Shown piece by piece: positions 1 to 10,590 of a stretch of 64,000 nucleotides of DNA (position 1 is its first letter; each line of letters starts with the position of its first letter). Both the position numbers and the translations under genes were made by a program. Under the pieces are notes generated by a model. The model saw only the letters and a program-made list of their open reading frames with translations, ran no database searches and was not told the origin of the DNA. Location of the stretch: the NCBI RefSeq assembly GCF_009728485.1, contig NZ_VVIQ01000008.1, positions 58,588 to 122,587 on the forward strand. The letters are read 5' to 3'. The stretch comes from Prevotella vespertina (lineage in GTDB: Bacteria; Bacteroidota; Bacteroidia; Bacteroidales; Bacteroidaceae).

Positions 1-2065
1 GTTGTGCTGCTTGCTGCATTGCCATAGTCTCGTTGTACTTAGAACCAGCACGAAGAGCCTTCTTTACAACTTGGAAAACATATACACCAGCATTACCCTT
101 TACAGGATTCTTAGAGAACTTGCCTGCTGCAGTTGCAGCAACTGCACCTGAGAGAGCAGGCTCTGCAGAACCTGTAGCTTGTACGAAAGCAGGAGCTGCG
201 AAGGTAATTTGACTAACTGTGCTAACCTTAGCACCCTTAGCTTGAGCAGCTGCTATACTATTAACTCCCTTGAGTTTAGCCATCAACTTTTCTGCCTTCT
301 TATCCTTGATTACTTCACGTTTAAGAATCTCCTTAACCTGTGGGTCATCCCAAGAACGATAGCCTTTTGGATGGATAGCAGAAAGAACTATAACCATCAA
401 GTGATCATTGTCACCACATTCATAAAGTGGAGAAACATCACCTTGCTTAGCATCGAATAGCCACTTAAGTGCATCGCGCGTGCCATGTACACCTGCTATA
501 TAATGTTCTGAAGTTGAGACATCGTTAAGAGATTGTACATGATAACCATACTTACTAGCGTTCTTCTCAAGGTCAGCGGCAGTTGTACTCTTAGCAACAA
601 ATTCAGAGAACTTATTGTAAGCATCGCTACGTGTTGCCTTAGAGAAATCAATAAGCTTCTTGATAATAGCGGCTGTTGTCTTTGTCTTCATAGCCTTCTT
701 ATCAACAACTTGTAGGATAATATTGCCTTGTGTAAGTGCAACATTTTGGATTGCGTTTACTTCACCATTAAGGAGAGCTTCAATGTATGTACGATTATCT
801 TCGCTCATGCTAGGAGCAGCCTCATACTGCTGACCAGTGAACCAAACCTTTTCTCCTGTCTGACCATAACGCTTTGCAATAGCAACGAAATCAGCGCCAC
901 CAGCTAATGCCTTCTGTATAGAATCAGCCTTTGCATGAGCCTCTTCAGGAGTATTAGCAGCAACTTGTATCTGACGGAACTGAACAGAATCAGGTAATTG
1001 AGCCTTAGACATCACACGAATAATATTCAATGTATTGTCTTGCTTATTCTCTGTTACACCTGTTGTTCCTACAGCAAGAGAATCGATCTTTGAAGCTATG
1101 TCAGGATACTGCTGATAAGCCTTGCTACTTACAGGTAAGCCAAGATAAGGAATCATAGAGCCACTCTTGCTAATAACCAATGAAGGGTCAGTAGCTGTAG
1201 CAAGTTGCTTTTGAAGCTCGTTCATTTCCTTGACAATCGCATTTCTATCAGAAGCACTAGCCTTAATCTGGTAATCAACGAACTTAATGTCACGTGTCTC
1301 TGTATTCTGACGGAAAGCTGGTTTCAATTCCTCATACTTAGCTTTAAGATCTTCATCTGTAACCTTTACATCAGCATCTTTTATAGTACTATATGCCAAG
1401 GATGCAAGTTGAATCTCACTTTCCTCATTATTATCCTTGAATGCCATCTTAGCTTCTGCCTTATTTGAAAGAACACAGCTAGCTAACAAAGCTTGATACT
1501 TCTGACCGAGAAGTTGTGTACGGAGATTCTTCTCTACAAAAAGCCAGTAGTCATAAATCGTCTGCATCTGCTCAAGCTGTGGAGAGTTTGAAGCCTTTGC
1601 CTTATTATAACCATCAAGGAACTGTTGGAGTGCATTAATATCAAAACGACCAGTTTGCTGATTTACAAATGGGGTCTGTGCTAACATTGGGTTAGTACCA
1701 TCGTTTAATACATTTGAAAGTTCCTGTTCTGTAACAGTCAATCCAACCTTCTTTGCATCAGCTTCTAATACACGATTATTAACCAATTGCTGCCAAACCT
1801 GATCCTTTACTTGGTTAAGCTCATCCTCGGTAAGATTATCACGTTGCATGGTGAACTTAATTGCAGACTGATACTCATCAATCAACTTTTGATAATCCTG
1901 AACACTAATCTTCTCGCCCAGAATCTCACCAATCTGCTGTCGGCTTTCGCTCTTTATTTCATTGCAAGAGCGGAAAGCTGCTTCAGCTAAGAAAGCAAAT
2001 AAGGCCAAACCGATAGCGGTTACCAGTATACCTCCTTTGCTTCTAATTTTTCCTAATGCTGCCAT
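1..2065 (-). CDS. PpiD/SurA-like periplasmic peptidyl-prolyl isomerase (3' end cut by window edge)
   Basis: About 688 codons are visible from an ATG at 2065; the stop lies outside the window. Residues about 13-30 form one membrane segment (ILVTAIGLALFAFLAEAAF), followed by a charged SurA_N/PpiD-like helical region and a parvulin-type rotamase region near residues 345-450 (FRQIQVAANTPEEAHAKADS, then ADFVAIAKRYGQ). This is the layout of PpiD: inner-membrane anchored, acting on outer-membrane and secreted proteins as they leave Sec. The family is usually about 700 residues, so little is missing. Its neighbours (CorC-like, LptC, outer-membrane protein) fit envelope biogenesis. It has its own promoter candidate 54 nt upstream. 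The general assignment is firm; isomerase activity is inferred, since many PpiD proteins act mainly as chaperones. Confidence 0.85.
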   Translation of the reverse strand, partial: MAALGKIRSKGGILVTAIGLALFAFLAEAAFRSCNEIKSESRQQIGEILGEKISVQDYQKLIDEYQSAIKFTMQRDNLTEDELNQVKDQVWQQLVNNRVLEADAKKVGLTVTEQELSNVLNDGTNPMLAQTPFVNQQTGRFDINALQQFLDGYNKAKASNSPQLEQMQTIYDYWLFVEKNLRTQLLGQKYQALLASCVLSNKAEAKMAFKDNNEESEIQLASLAYSTIKDADVKVTDEDLKAKYEELKPAFRQNTETRDIKFVDYQIKASASDRNAIVKEMNELQKQLATATDPSLVISKSGSMIPYLGLPVSSKAYQQYPDIASKIDSLAVGTTGVTENKQDNTLNIIRVMSKAQLPDSVQFRQIQVAANTPEEAHAKADSIQKALAGGADFVAIAKRYGQTGEKVWFTGQQYEAAPSMSEDNRTYIEALLNGEVNAIQNVALTQGNIILQVVDKKAMKTKTTAAIIKKLIDFSKATRSDAYNKFSEFVAKSTTAADLEKNASKYGYHVQSLNDVSTSEHYIAGVHGTRDALKWLFDAKQGDVSPLYECGDNDHLMVIVLSAIHPKGYRSWDDPQVKEILKREVIKDKKAEKLMAKLKGVNSIAAAQAKGAKVSTVSQITFAAPAFVQATGSAEPALSGAVAATAAGKFSKNPVKGNAGVYVFQVVKKALRAGSKYNETMAMQQAAQ

Positions 2066-2118
2066 TTTTAGATTTATTATTTGATTTTAATTATTCCTTT
2101 TGTACAACAAATTGCCCA

Positions 2119-2126
2119 CAAAAATA
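2119..2126 (-). promoter_or_regulatory. Bacteroidetes -7 promoter element for the ppiD-like gene
   Basis: Reads TATTTTTG on the minus strand, a full match to TAnnTTTG, 54 nt before the ATG. An ATTG lies 21 nt upstream as a weak -33 element. Confidence 0.5.
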
Positions 2127-2166
2127 CGAAGAAAAAGGCAATTATCACAATTTTTTATGCACAAAC

Positions 2167-3432
2167 TTAGTCAGTTACATTGACTTTTAGCTTCACAAGT
2201 TCAATTTTAGTCATGGTACTCTTGATTATCTTAAATTCATATTGTCCAATGGTTATAATTTCATTGAGTTTAGGGAAACTTTGATAAACATGTAAGATGA
2301 GTCCACCTATCGTCATGTAGTCATCACTCTCGGGTAGCTCTAAATCAAACATCTCATTAACCTTGTCTATCTCGAGACGAGCAGAAAGGACATATTCATT
2401 GTCAGAAGTTTGCTTAGCAACATACTTCAAGTTATCATGCTCATCCTCAATATCTCCAAATATCTCTTCGACAATATCTTCTAATGATACTATGCCACTA
2501 GTTCCACCGAATTCATCAACAACGACACCTAGACTCTTCTTCTGTTGAAGGAAGACTTGCATAAGTTTCTGTGCAGCCATTGTCTCTGGAACGAAAGGCA
2601 TTCGGCGGATATGATCACGCCAATTCTTTGGTGCTCTAAACATCTCTGAAGAGTGGATGTAACCTTTGATATGATCAATGTCACCTTCATAGACTATAAT
2701 CTTAGAATTACCACTTTCAATAAACATCTGCTGAAGTTCATCAAGCGAACAATTCTCTTCTATGGCATTAATCTCCGTACGCGGAACCATACAATCACGC
2801 ACTTTGGTATCTTGAAAATCTAAAGCATTTTGAAAGATCTTCACCTCATCCTCAATATCATCTTCGTTCTCAGCATTATCAATAGAACTTTGTACTAAGT
2901 AATCAAGATCAACTTTCGTAAACGTTCCATCATTTTCTTTTTCATCTATCTTTACTCCAAAAAGACGCAAAAGAACACGAGCAATAAAAGTTGTAAAACG
3001 ACTAATAGGCCATAAAACGATAAAGAAGATGTATGCTAAAGGAGCAAAGAAAGTAAGTAATCGGTTAGGATTACTTTTAAATAGGGTCTTTGGCAGGAAT
3101 TCCCCAGTAAATAAGACAATTAGTGTTGACAATATCGTATCAAGAACAACACGAGTAGCAGGCTCATACGGATGAAAGAGCGTTGCATCGAATAGCTGTG
3201 CGAAAAGTATACCATAAACAACTAGCACGATATTATTTCCAACAAGCATAGTAGATACGAAACCATTTGGATTATTGTAAAACACCGTTAGACATTTTTG
3301 TGCTAATCCATTCTTCTCTTTCTCCATCTCAACAAGGAGACGATTACAAGACACAAAGGCTATCTCCATTCCAGAAAAGAATGCAGATAAAACCATTGTG
3401 ATTATAATTTCTATAATTAAACCTATATCCAA
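2167..3432 (-). CDS. CorC/HlyC-family CBS-domain membrane protein
   Basis: A 421-residue protein with an N-terminal DUF21/CNNM membrane domain (hydrophobic segments within residues about 1-160), a CBS pair (about 205-330; VRDCMVPRTEI and VVDEFGGTSGIVSLEDIVEEIFGDI split across it) and a C-terminal transporter-associated CorC_HlyC domain (about 345-420, ending in DYMTIGGLILH and similar motifs). Family members are implicated in Mg2+/Co2+ resistance or efflux; 'hemolysin' is a historical label. It follows lptC by 6 nt, so it is probably cotranscribed with lptC and the outer-membrane protein from the promoter at 5448. In Bacteroidetes, related proteins include the gliding component GldE; nothing here separates these possibilities. 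The substrate is not deducible. Confidence 0.85.
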   Translation of the reverse strand: MDIGLIIEIIITMVLSAFFSGMEIAFVSCNRLLVEMEKEKNGLAQKCLTVFYNNPNGFVSTMLVGNNIVLVVYGILFAQLFDATLFHPYEPATRVVLDTILSTLIVLFTGEFLPKTLFKSNPNRLLTFFAPLAYIFFIVLWPISRFTTFIARVLLRLFGVKIDEKENDGTFTKVDLDYLVQSSIDNAENEDDIEDEVKIFQNALDFQDTKVRDCMVPRTEINAIEENCSLDELQQMFIESGNSKIIVYEGDIDHIKGYIHSSEMFRAPKNWRDHIRRMPFVPETMAAQKLMQVFLQQKKSLGVVVDEFGGTSGIVSLEDIVEEIFGDIEDEHDNLKYVAKQTSDNEYVLSARLEIDKVNEMFDLELPESDDYMTIGGLILHVYQSFPKLNEIITIGQYEFKIIKSTMTKIELVKLKVNVTD

Positions 3433-3438
3433 TTTCTT

Positions 3439-4089
3439 CTATCGTCTTTTTATCACAGAACCCTTCAAACTATCAACATGACTGGTATCAATAGGTGTAT
3501 TACCAAGATTAGAACCAGAAAACATTTTATCATTTGAGAATATTCCCCACCCTTTCGTTTGGCGAATCTCATAATCTGTCATCTGTTCATCACTTCTAAA
3601 CCAATTTCCTTCTAGTTCTTTATCAGGAGTTTTGAGATGTGAATAAGTATGTGACCACATCTGATGATTACGTTCATCCCAATAAAGTTCATTACTATAA
3701 AAAGAAAGTCCTTGTGCAGTAAGTATTTTCACATGCCCATGTAATTCCCAACGGCGATCTTGATCATAATAAACAGCAGTATCACACTGAATATAACCAA
3801 CAACATGTTTCTTTAAATTAAATTGAGTAAGTAAGATTCCTTTATTAAAGGTCCACCTAGATGGTTTCTTATTCTCATTGACCTCCCATTGTTCTGTTAC
3901 AATTCTATATTTGATAACACCTGAATCTGATATAAGAGTATTTACACCATACGTGGTCATGACTGGGACAGAATCACGATCACGTATAGCAGGAGCCATG
4001 TGTTCATGCTCTTCAGAACAAGATATCAGGGCATAAACTGCTATAAAGAATGCTGAACTAATGAATAAAACAGAAAGGTTGGAACGCAT
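3439..4089 (-). CDS. lptC: LPS export ABC transporter periplasmic protein LptC
   Basis: A 216-residue protein from the ATG at 4089. A longer reading from 4125 exists, but it would put 12 residues inside the previous gene. The 4089 start follows that gene's stop by 1 nt and opens a clean signal peptide ending in a lipobox (YALISC), so this LptC is predicted to be a lipoprotein. The body has the LptC/OstA-like beta-jellyroll pattern (TFNKGILLTQFN, GHVKILTAQGLSFYSNELYWDE and following strands). LptC links the LptBFG extractor to the LptA bridge in moving lipooligosaccharide to the outer membrane. The position between an outer-membrane barrel gene and a CorC-like gene is typical of Bacteroidales. 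Confidence 0.85.
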   Translation of the reverse strand: MRSNLSVLFISSAFFIAVYALISCSEEHEHMAPAIRDRDSVPVMTTYGVNTLISDSGVIKYRIVTEQWEVNENKKPSRWTFNKGILLTQFNLKKHVVGYIQCDTAVYYDQDRRWELHGHVKILTAQGLSFYSNELYWDERNHQMWSHTYSHLKTPDKELEGNWFRSDEQMTDYEIRQTKGWGIFSNDKMFSGSNLGNTPIDTSHVDSLKGSVIKRR

Positions 4090-4090
4090 A

Positions 4091-5398
4091 TTACTCAACC
4101 TTAAACTTAGCAAACCAACGTTCATTGAATGTTAGACCAACGTTGATTCGGAACATATTCTCTTTTACAAAACCTGTTGCACTACGATTTACCCATTCAG
4201 CACTAATATTCAATATGCTACGATTGTTATATGCATTAACAATAGGAATACCAACACCAAGGCTTGCGGATAACTCGCGAGGTCCATCTACCCCATTTAT
4301 CTTTAGGTATGGGCTGGCATAACTAATACCTGCTCGATAATGCATACGATCAAAGAATCCACGATAGCGTTCACCTTTACAATAATCACCACCAAGTGTT
4401 ATTTTATGAAGATCATTAAATTGTCCACCAACAAGACTATAGTTTGTTGTACTACCATTTATATCCAACTGGGGGTATTTAATCTTAGCCCATTTCTGCA
4501 ACTGATAATCAACACCAATCTTTAAACGATTATCATGATTCCACATAAAACCGATACCAAAAGTGTTAGGAAGTTCAAACGCATCTGCAAGAACATAGCT
4601 TGTCGTATCCGAAACACCTGTTTGTGAATTCTTTGATACCACAGAACACTTTGAATCCGAATTCAACTTATGTCCTAAAGAATAAGTTAAACCTAAAGTC
4701 AATTCATTCTTCTTATCGAGTTTATAGCTATATTGCACACCAAAGTCAATCTTATAACTTTTAACTTGTGAAGCATACTCTTTAGATAACGTATTAACGT
4801 AAGTGTCACTATAAGTATTGATGACATTACGACTCAACGATCCCCAAAGATAAGAAGCATTTGCTCCAAATGCAAATCCTTTGAATGGTGCCCATCCTGC
4901 ACCTAAATACACTTGGTGTAACCCTCCATTACCACTATATATATTAGAGAAGGTGGCATTTGGAGATGATGGGTTATTAAAGGCATTAATATTCTTTGTA
5001 TTGCTAAAGTTATAACCAATATTTGAATAAGGTAATATGCCAAAGCTAACACCCAAATGCTTGAAGGCACGGAAAGAAGCAGCGATATATTCTAGATTAG
5101 CATTCTTTGCATTGACCTTATGACCATTCTCTTCATAATTAGTCAAATGGAGTCCTATTCCTGCATCAAAGATAAAAGAAAGAGAGTCTACAGAAGCATA
5201 GGACGCAGGATTCATATAATTAACCTGATTACGCTCATGGAAACCATATGCCAATCCATTCATACCTCGATTAAAACCTGTAGCTTGTGACGCCAAAGTT
5301 CCTAATCCATATTGGCTATAAGGTGAATTAGTGCCACTTTGAGCAGAAGATTGTATAACCATCCCTGCCAATAGTGCTGCTACTATAATCTTTTTCAT
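4091..5398 (-). CDS. Predicted outer-membrane beta-barrel protein upstream of lptC
   Basis: A 435-residue protein with a signal peptide (MKKIIVAALLAGMVIQSSAQ). It has alternating amphipathic strands, many Asn/Tyr/Gly residues and an N-terminal stretch (SPYSQYGLGTLASQATGFNRG, residues about 25-45) resembling the hatch region of OmpP1/FadL-type barrels. It ends on an aromatic-rich strand (NERWFAKFKVE). It is first in the run toward lptC. Related proteins often sit next to lptC in Bacteroidales, which suggests an envelope role, but I do not recognise a defined function and do not claim fatty-acid transport. A good promoter lies about 50 nt upstream. Confidence 0.7.
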   Translation of the reverse strand: MKKIIVAALLAGMVIQSSAQSGTNSPYSQYGLGTLASQATGFNRGMNGLAYGFHERNQVNYMNPASYASVDSLSFIFDAGIGLHLTNYEENGHKVNAKNANLEYIAASFRAFKHLGVSFGILPYSNIGYNFSNTKNINAFNNPSSPNATFSNIYSGNGGLHQVYLGAGWAPFKGFAFGANASYLWGSLSRNVINTYSDTYVNTLSKEYASQVKSYKIDFGVQYSYKLDKKNELTLGLTYSLGHKLNSDSKCSVVSKNSQTGVSDTTSYVLADAFELPNTFGIGFMWNHDNRLKIGVDYQLQKWAKIKYPQLDINGSTTNYSLVGGQFNDLHKITLGGDYCKGERYRGFFDRMHYRAGISYASPYLKINGVDGPRELSASLGVGIPIVNAYNNRSILNISAEWVNRSATGFVKENMFRINVGLTFNERWFAKFKVE

Positions 5399-5447
5399 TC
5401 GTTTTCTTTTTCTGATTTGACAATAATGTCTAAGAGATATATTGGCG

Positions 5448-5455
5448 CAAAGTTA
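5448..5455 (-). promoter_or_regulatory. -7 promoter element for the OMP-lptC-corC run
   Basis: TAACTTTG on the minus strand, matching TAnnTTTG, 50 nt before the ATG at 5398. No clear TTTG was found at -33. Confidence 0.5.
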
Positions 5456-5514
5456 TTAAAAAAAATCTATATAGCGGAAAAACGATAAAGGATTTTGTTT
5501 TTTAATAAGCTTTC

Positions 5515-5545
5515 TTTGTGCTCTCATGCTTTTTTGTTATCTTTG
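5515..5545 (+). promoter_or_regulatory. Near-perfect Bacteroidetes promoter driving the Lnb-like gene
   Basis: TTTG at 5515-5518, a 19-nt spacer, and TATCTTTG at 5538-5545 match the TTTG-N19-TAnnTTTG consensus. Transcription should start near 5551, so the ATG at 5555 would have almost no leader. This rules out the longer reading frame from 5495. Confidence 0.75.
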
Positions 5546-5554
5546 CGGACAATA

Positions 5555-6745
5555 ATGAAAAAGAGAGTGCTATATATTATAATAATGTGTCTTCTACCGA
5601 TTATCCAGATAACAGTAGAAGCACAATCTGTGAGTCATAATACAGATAGCATTCAAATTTCTCTCTTGACATGCTCCCCCGGAAAAGAGATATGGGCTCA
5701 ATATGGGCACACAGCTATACGATATAAGGACGAGAAAGCAGGGCAAGATATAGCCATTAATTATGGTCTTTTTTCATCTGATCAGCCTTTCTTCATACTT
5801 CGTTTTATCTTTGGCTTAACTGATTATCGTGTTGGTGCAGAACCGATGGATATGTTTATTGCGCAATATAGTTATGAAGGGCGTGGAGTAATAGAACAAG
5901 TCCTTAATATATCTCCTAGGGATAAAGAACTTATCCGAAAAGCACTAGAAGAGAATCTTAAACCAGAGAATCAAGTATATCGTTACAATTTCTTTTATGA
6001 TAATTGTACTACAAGAGCACGGAATATAATAGTCGACCATTTACATGGAAAAATCATATATCCAATTATTAAGAATCAAAACGAGACTTTCCGCTCATTA
6101 ATTCACGAATGGAATAAGAATTATGAATGGTCGCAATTTGGAGAAGACTTACTACTTGGTATAAACGCAGACAAGAAAGTTTCATTGTCGGAACAACAAT
6201 TTCTACCAGATAACCTAAGACGTGACTTTGCAAAGGCAACATATAACGGGAAGCCTCTAGTAATTGAGACACATGAACTACTTGCACCTCAAACATCAGT
6301 TATTGAGTCTGAGTTCCCTTTATCTCCATTAGAAGTGGCTTGCATATTTGTCATTATATGCACCATTATGATGGTGATAAGTAATTACAAGAAAAAAATG
6401 TATTGGGTATGGGACACAATTCTAATGCTAGCAGCAGGGCTTCTCGGAATCATCTATTTTGTGATGGTATTCTCACAACACCCATGCGTAAGTCTCAATG
6501 CAATTATCTTCTTCTTTAACCCTCTTCCATTGTTCTTCCTCTACAAGACTATCAAGAAGACAAAACGGCAAGAATCAAATATATGGTGGAAGATATGGGG
6601 AGTGCTTATTATATTAGGTTTTATTGGTGCTTTCTTCCAACATATTCCTACAGCTATTCTAATTATGGCATTGTTCTTGCTTTTGCACTGCATATTACAC
6701 ATAAGATTGGATAAATCAGTCAAAAAGATTAATAGAAATGAATAA
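5555..6745 (+). CDS. DUF4105 / Lnb-type lipoprotein N-acyltransferase-like membrane protein
   Basis: A 396-residue protein from the ATG at 5555. It has a signal sequence (MKKRVLYIIIMCLLPIIQIT), then an extracytoplasmic DUF4105 domain with the His of AQYGHTAIRY (H52) and the Cys of FFYDNCTTR (C151) as the likely catalytic pair of this papain-like fold. Hydrophobic segments follow from about residue 262 to 390, including a stretch dense in Phe and Leu. Enterococcal Lnb of this family moves an acyl chain within lipoproteins, and I recall that Bacteroides homologues have been proposed as N-acyltransferases; that role is inference here. The window is rich in lipoproteins, so such an enzyme would have substrates. 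The next small gene overlaps its end by 8 nt. Confidence 0.75.
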   Translation: MKKRVLYIIIMCLLPIIQITVEAQSVSHNTDSIQISLLTCSPGKEIWAQYGHTAIRYKDEKAGQDIAINYGLFSSDQPFFILRFIFGLTDYRVGAEPMDMFIAQYSYEGRGVIEQVLNISPRDKELIRKALEENLKPENQVYRYNFFYDNCTTRARNIIVDHLHGKIIYPIIKNQNETFRSLIHEWNKNYEWSQFGEDLLLGINADKKVSLSEQQFLPDNLRRDFAKATYNGKPLVIETHELLAPQTSVIESEFPLSPLEVACIFVIICTIMMVISNYKKKMYWVWDTILMLAAGLLGIIYFVMVFSQHPCVSLNAIIFFFNPLPLFFLYKTIKKTKRQESNIWWKIWGVLIILGFIGAFFQHIPTAILIMALFLLLHCILHIRLDKSVKKINRNE

Positions 6746-7100
6746 ATACATCACCGCTTTACTTGTTGTCCTTGCTTCAACAGGAGTAGAAGCACAGACC
6801 TATCAGTCTGCGCTTAGGATTGCATTGGGTGATGCTACAATAGAAGATTTATGTCATAAGCAGACCTTTAAAGGTATAGAACAGGATATTCTCTCTATCC
6901 TTGATGCAATAAAACAGATAAAAGAGGAAGAAGAGATAGAGCCTGCACAAAGTCAAATTGCATTTATTTCGGAGTTATCTGATAAATACACACCAGTATT
7001 TACACTTTATTCTAATCATACACAACAATTATCATCTTTTCTCCCGAATCCCTCATTAAGATCCGGGATTAAGATTCGTGCACCCAGCTTTACCTTTTAA
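6738..7100 (+). CDS. Small exported hypothetical protein
   Basis: A 120-residue protein starting 8 nt before the stop of the Lnb-like gene, which suggests translational coupling. The signal peptide is MNKYITALLVVLASTGVEA with cleavage before QTYQ. The mature part is mostly helical with an acidic stretch (IKQIKEEEEIEPAQ). There is no cysteine for a lipobox and no recognised domain. It could be an accessory subunit of the upstream acyltransferase-like protein, but only position supports that. Confidence 0.55.
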   Translation: MNKYITALLVVLASTGVEAQTYQSALRIALGDATIEDLCHKQTFKGIEQDILSILDAIKQIKEEEEIEPAQSQIAFISELSDKYTPVFTLYSNHTQQLSSFLPNPSLRSGIKIRAPSFTF

Positions 7101-7233
7101 TATGGAGTTTAAATAGAAATATCCATACATGCAATGAGAAAGATTCAGCATGGACAAAAGAGATTTTAAATAATAATATTCATCGTCCATAAATAAACAA
7201 CAACACATAAACGGACGTATTAAAAAATAAGAA

Positions 7234-10200
7234 ATGAATTTCAATAAGATATTAAAAGCACTTTTTGGAGATAAGTCAAGTCGTGATATGAAGCTTATTC
7301 AGCCTTTTGTAGATAAGGTTAAGGAAGCATATCCAGAGATTAAAGCTCTCAGTAATGATGAGCTACGTGCAAAAACAAAAGAAATACAGAAGTATGTTCA
7401 AGATGCAGGTAAAGAGCAACGTGATAAGATAGCTGAACTACGCGCAAAGATCGAAGAAACTCCTATTGATGAGCGTGAAGAAATCTTTAATCAAATTGAT
7501 AAACTTGATAAAGAGGCTCTTGACAATTACGAGAAGGCACTTAATGAGGTTATGCCAGTTGCCTTCTCTATTGTAAAAGATACAGCTCGACGTTTCGCTG
7601 AAAATGAAGAGACTATTGTTACAGCTACGGACTTCGACCGAGAGCTAGCGGCAGACCCAGCTAAGGACTTCATCACTATAGATGGTGACAACGCTATTTA
7701 CCACAACCATTGGACTGCTGGTGGTAACGATCTCAAGTGGGAGATGGTTCACTATGATGTACAGATCTTCGGTGGAGTTGTATTGCATCAGGGTAAGATT
7801 GCTGAGATGGCAACTGGTGAAGGTAAAACCCTTGTTGCGACCTTACCTGTTTTCCTCAATGCTTTGACTGGTAATGGCGTACATGTCGTAACCGTTAATG
7901 ATTATCTTGCAAAGCGTGACTCTGAATGGATGGGACCTCTCTACATGTTCAACGGACTCTCTGTTGATTGTATTGATAAGCACCAACCTAACTCTCCAGC
8001 ACGTCGTAAGGCTTATCAGGCAGATATTACTTTCGGAACCAATAATGAGTTCGGTTTCGACTATCTTCGTGACAATATGGCAGTATCTCCAGCCGATCTC
8101 GTACAACGCCAACATAACTATGCTATCGTCGATGAGGTCGACTCTGTGTTGATTGATGATGCTCGTACCCCTCTTATTATTAGTGGTCCTGTTCCAAAGG
8201 GGGATGATCAAATGTTTGAGGAGTATCAGCCATTAGTACAAAGTCTTTATGAGGTTCAACGTAAGCAAGCTACAGAACTTTTATCAGAAGCACGTCATAA
8301 GTTAGCGGAAGCACAGAAAACAAATGATAAGTCTACTGCACAAAAGCTACAAGAAGAAGGATTCCTTGCTTTGTATCGTTCCTTCAAGGCTCTACCAAAG
8401 AATAAGGCTCTCATCAAGTATTTGTCAGAAGATGGCATCAAGGCTGGTATGTTGAAGACCGAAGAGTATTACATGGCTAATAATAACCGTGAAATGCCTA
8501 AAGCTATTGAGCCTCTCTACTTCGTAACAGATGAGAAGATGAACTCTTGTGACCTTACTGATAAGGGTACAGCTTGGTTAGCTAATAAGGTAAATGATAA
8601 TCAACTATTCGTATTGCCAGACATCACAACAGAGCTATCTGTACTTGAGAAGCAGAAGGATGACAAGTTAATTGATGAGCAAACATACATCGACCAGAAG
8701 GATGCCCTAATGGCACATTATGGTGTACAAAGCGAACGTGTACATACATTGCAACAGCTATTGAAGGCTTACACCATGTTTAACAAGGATGATGAGTATG
8801 TTGTCTTGAATGGTGAGGTTAAGATTGTTGATGAGCAGACTGGTCGTATCATGGAAGGTCGTCGTTGGAGCGATGGCTTGCATCAGGCTGTCGAGGCAAA
8901 GGAGCATGTAAAGGTGGAAGCCGCTACACAAACCTTCGCTACCATCACATTACAAAACTACTTCCGTATGTATCACAAGTTAGCAGGTATGACGGGTACT
9001 GCTTCCACAGAGGCAGGTGAGTTTTGGGACATTTACAAGTTAGATGTTGTTGAGATTCCGACAAACCGCCCTATTCTTCGTAAGGATATGGAGGATCGCG
9101 TATATAAGACAGCACGTGAGAAGTATGCTGCAGTGATTGATGAGGTAGAGACAATGAGAAACCAAGGTCGTCCTTGTCTTGTTGGTACTACATCTGTCGA
9201 AATCAGTGAGTTACTAAGTAAGATGCTTACCATGCGTAAGATACCACATCAGGTATTGAATGCTAAACAGCACTTGAAAGAAGCTCAGATTGTTGCCGAG
9301 GCTGGACGTTCAGTAGATGGACTCGGTGCAGTAACCATCGCCACTAACATGGCTGGTCGTGGTACCGATATCAAGCTCACCAAGGAAGTAAAAGATGCAG
9401 GCGGTTTGGCAATTATTGGTACCGAGCGTCACGAAAGTCGTCGTGTAGACCGTCAGCTTCGTGGTCGTGCAGGTCGTCAAGGTGACCCAGGTTCATCAGT
9501 TTTCTATGTATCTCTTGAAGATAAGTTGATGCGTCTCTTTGGTTCTGAGCGTATTGCAAAGGTCATGGACAAGCTAGGCTTCGAAGATGGTGAGCGTATT
9601 GAGAGTTCTATGATATCAAATAGTATTGAGCGCGCCCAGAAGAAGGTTGAAGAGAACAACTTTGGTATCCGTAAGCGTCTGTTGGAATACGATGATGTCA
9701 TGAACAAGCAGCGTACAGTTATTTATGAGAAGCGTCGTCATGCTCTCATGGGTGAGCGTATCGGTATGGATATATCCAATATCATTTGGGACCGTTGCGT
9801 AAGTATCATCGAGAATAATGACTATGAGGGCTGCAAAGAAGAGTTCTTAAAGATTCTCACCATGGAATGTCCTTTCACCGAAGAGGAATTCACAGGTACA
9901 AATCAAGAGGAGCTTGCAGAGCGTAGTTTCCAACAAGCTATGGAAGCTTTCAAGCGCAAGACGGATCGCATCCAAAGCGTAGCATGGCCTATTATCAAGG
10001 ACGTATATGAGAAACAAGGTGCAATGTATGAACGTATTATGGTTCCTATCACAGACGGAACACGCGTTTATAACATTCCTTGCGACTTGAAGGAAGCATA
10101 CGAAAGCGAGGCAAAGTCGGTTGTAAAGCAGTTCGAGAAGGTAATTCTTCTCCATATCATCGATGATGATTGGAAGGAGAATCTCCGTCAGTTGGACGAC

Positions 10201-10590
10201 TTACGTCACTCTGTACAGAATGCTTCTTACGAACAGAAAGATCCATTGCTCATCTTCAAGCTAGAGAGTGTGAAGTTGTGGGATAATATGATTGACGATA
10301 TGAACAATCGTACAGCAAGTGTTCTCATGCGCGGTCAGATTCCAGAGATGCAACAAGCTGATGAAGTTCAGGAAGCAGCGCCAGAACAACACAGCCAGCG
10401 TTATAATGAGGAGAAGGTGGAACTTGATGATCCTAACCAGCGTGCTGCTGCACAACAGGATACACGAGAAGGAGCTCAAGAGATAAATCGCACTCCTTAT
10501 CACGCAGAAAAGACTCCACGTCCTAACGATCCATGTCCATGTGGTAGTGGAAAGAAGTTTAAGAATTGCCATGGTCGCAATATCGATTAA
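7234..10590 (+). CDS. secA: Preprotein translocase ATPase SecA
   Basis: A 1118-residue protein, longer than E. coli SecA (about 900), as usual in Bacteroidetes because of inserts such as the Lys/Glu/Gln-rich segments near residues 45-100 and 330-380. Walker A is MATGEGKTL (about residues 192-200). The DEAD-like [16 protein letters not shown] motif is near 292-308, and the second helicase half holds [16 protein letters not shown] and [14 protein letters not shown]. The C-terminal SEC-C zinc motif is [14 protein letters not shown], just before the end. SecA drives translocation of unfolded proteins through SecYEG. The 133-nt gap before the start holds no consensus promoter that I can see. The last 20 nt overlap the following ABC ATPase gene. 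Confidence 0.98.
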   Translation: MNFNKILKALFGDKSSRDMKLIQPFVDKVKEAYPEIKALSNDELRAKTKEIQKYVQDAGKEQRDKIAELRAKIEETPIDEREEIFNQIDKLDKEALDNYEKALNEVMPVAFSIVKDTARRFAENEETIVTATDFDRELAADPAKDFITIDGDNAIYHNHWTAGGNDLKWEMVHYDVQIFGGVVLHQGKIAEMATGEGKTLVATLPVFLNALTGNGVHVVTVNDYLAKRDSEWMGPLYMFNGLSVDCIDKHQPNSPARRKAYQADITFGTNNEFGFDYLRDNMAVSPADLVQRQHNYAIVDEVDSVLIDDARTPLIISGPVPKGDDQMFEEYQPLVQSLYEVQRKQATELLSEARHKLAEAQKTNDKSTAQKLQEEGFLALYRSFKALPKNKALIKYLSEDGIKAGMLKTEEYYMANNNREMPKAIEPLYFVTDEKMNSCDLTDKGTAWLANKVNDNQLFVLPDITTELSVLEKQKDDKLIDEQTYIDQKDALMAHYGVQSERVHTLQQLLKAYTMFNKDDEYVVLNGEVKIVDEQTGRIMEGRRWSDGLHQAVEAKEHVKVEAATQTFATITLQNYFRMYHKLAGMTGTASTEAGEFWDIYKLDVVEIPTNRPILRKDMEDRVYKTAREKYAAVIDEVETMRNQGRPCLVGTTSVEISELLSKMLTMRKIPHQVLNAKQHLKEAQIVAEAGRSVDGLGAVTIATNMAGRGTDIKLTKEVKDAGGLAIIGTERHESRRVDRQLRGRAGRQGDPGSSVFYVSLEDKLMRLFGSERIAKVMDKLGFEDGERIESSMISNSIERAQKKVEENNFGIRKRLLEYDDVMNKQRTVIYEKRRHALMGERIGMDISNIIWDRCVSIIENNDYEGCKEEFLKILTMECPFTEEEFTGTNQEELAERSFQQAMEAFKRKTDRIQSVAWPIIKDVYEKQGAMYERIMVPITDGTRVYNIPCDLKEAYESEAKSVVKQFEKVILLHIIDDDWKENLRQLDDLRHSVQNASYEQKDPLLIFKLESVKLWDNMIDDMNNRTASVLMRGQIPEMQQADEVQEAAPEQHSQRYNEEKVELDDPNQRAAAQQDTREGAQEINRTPYHAEKTPRPNDPCPCGSGKKFKNCHGRNID

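Noticed and set aside
1..2065. Several plus-strand frames opposite the PpiD-like gene
   Set aside because: All are short, Leu/Ile/Ser rich, and lie inside one long minus-strand coding region that is cut only by the window edge.
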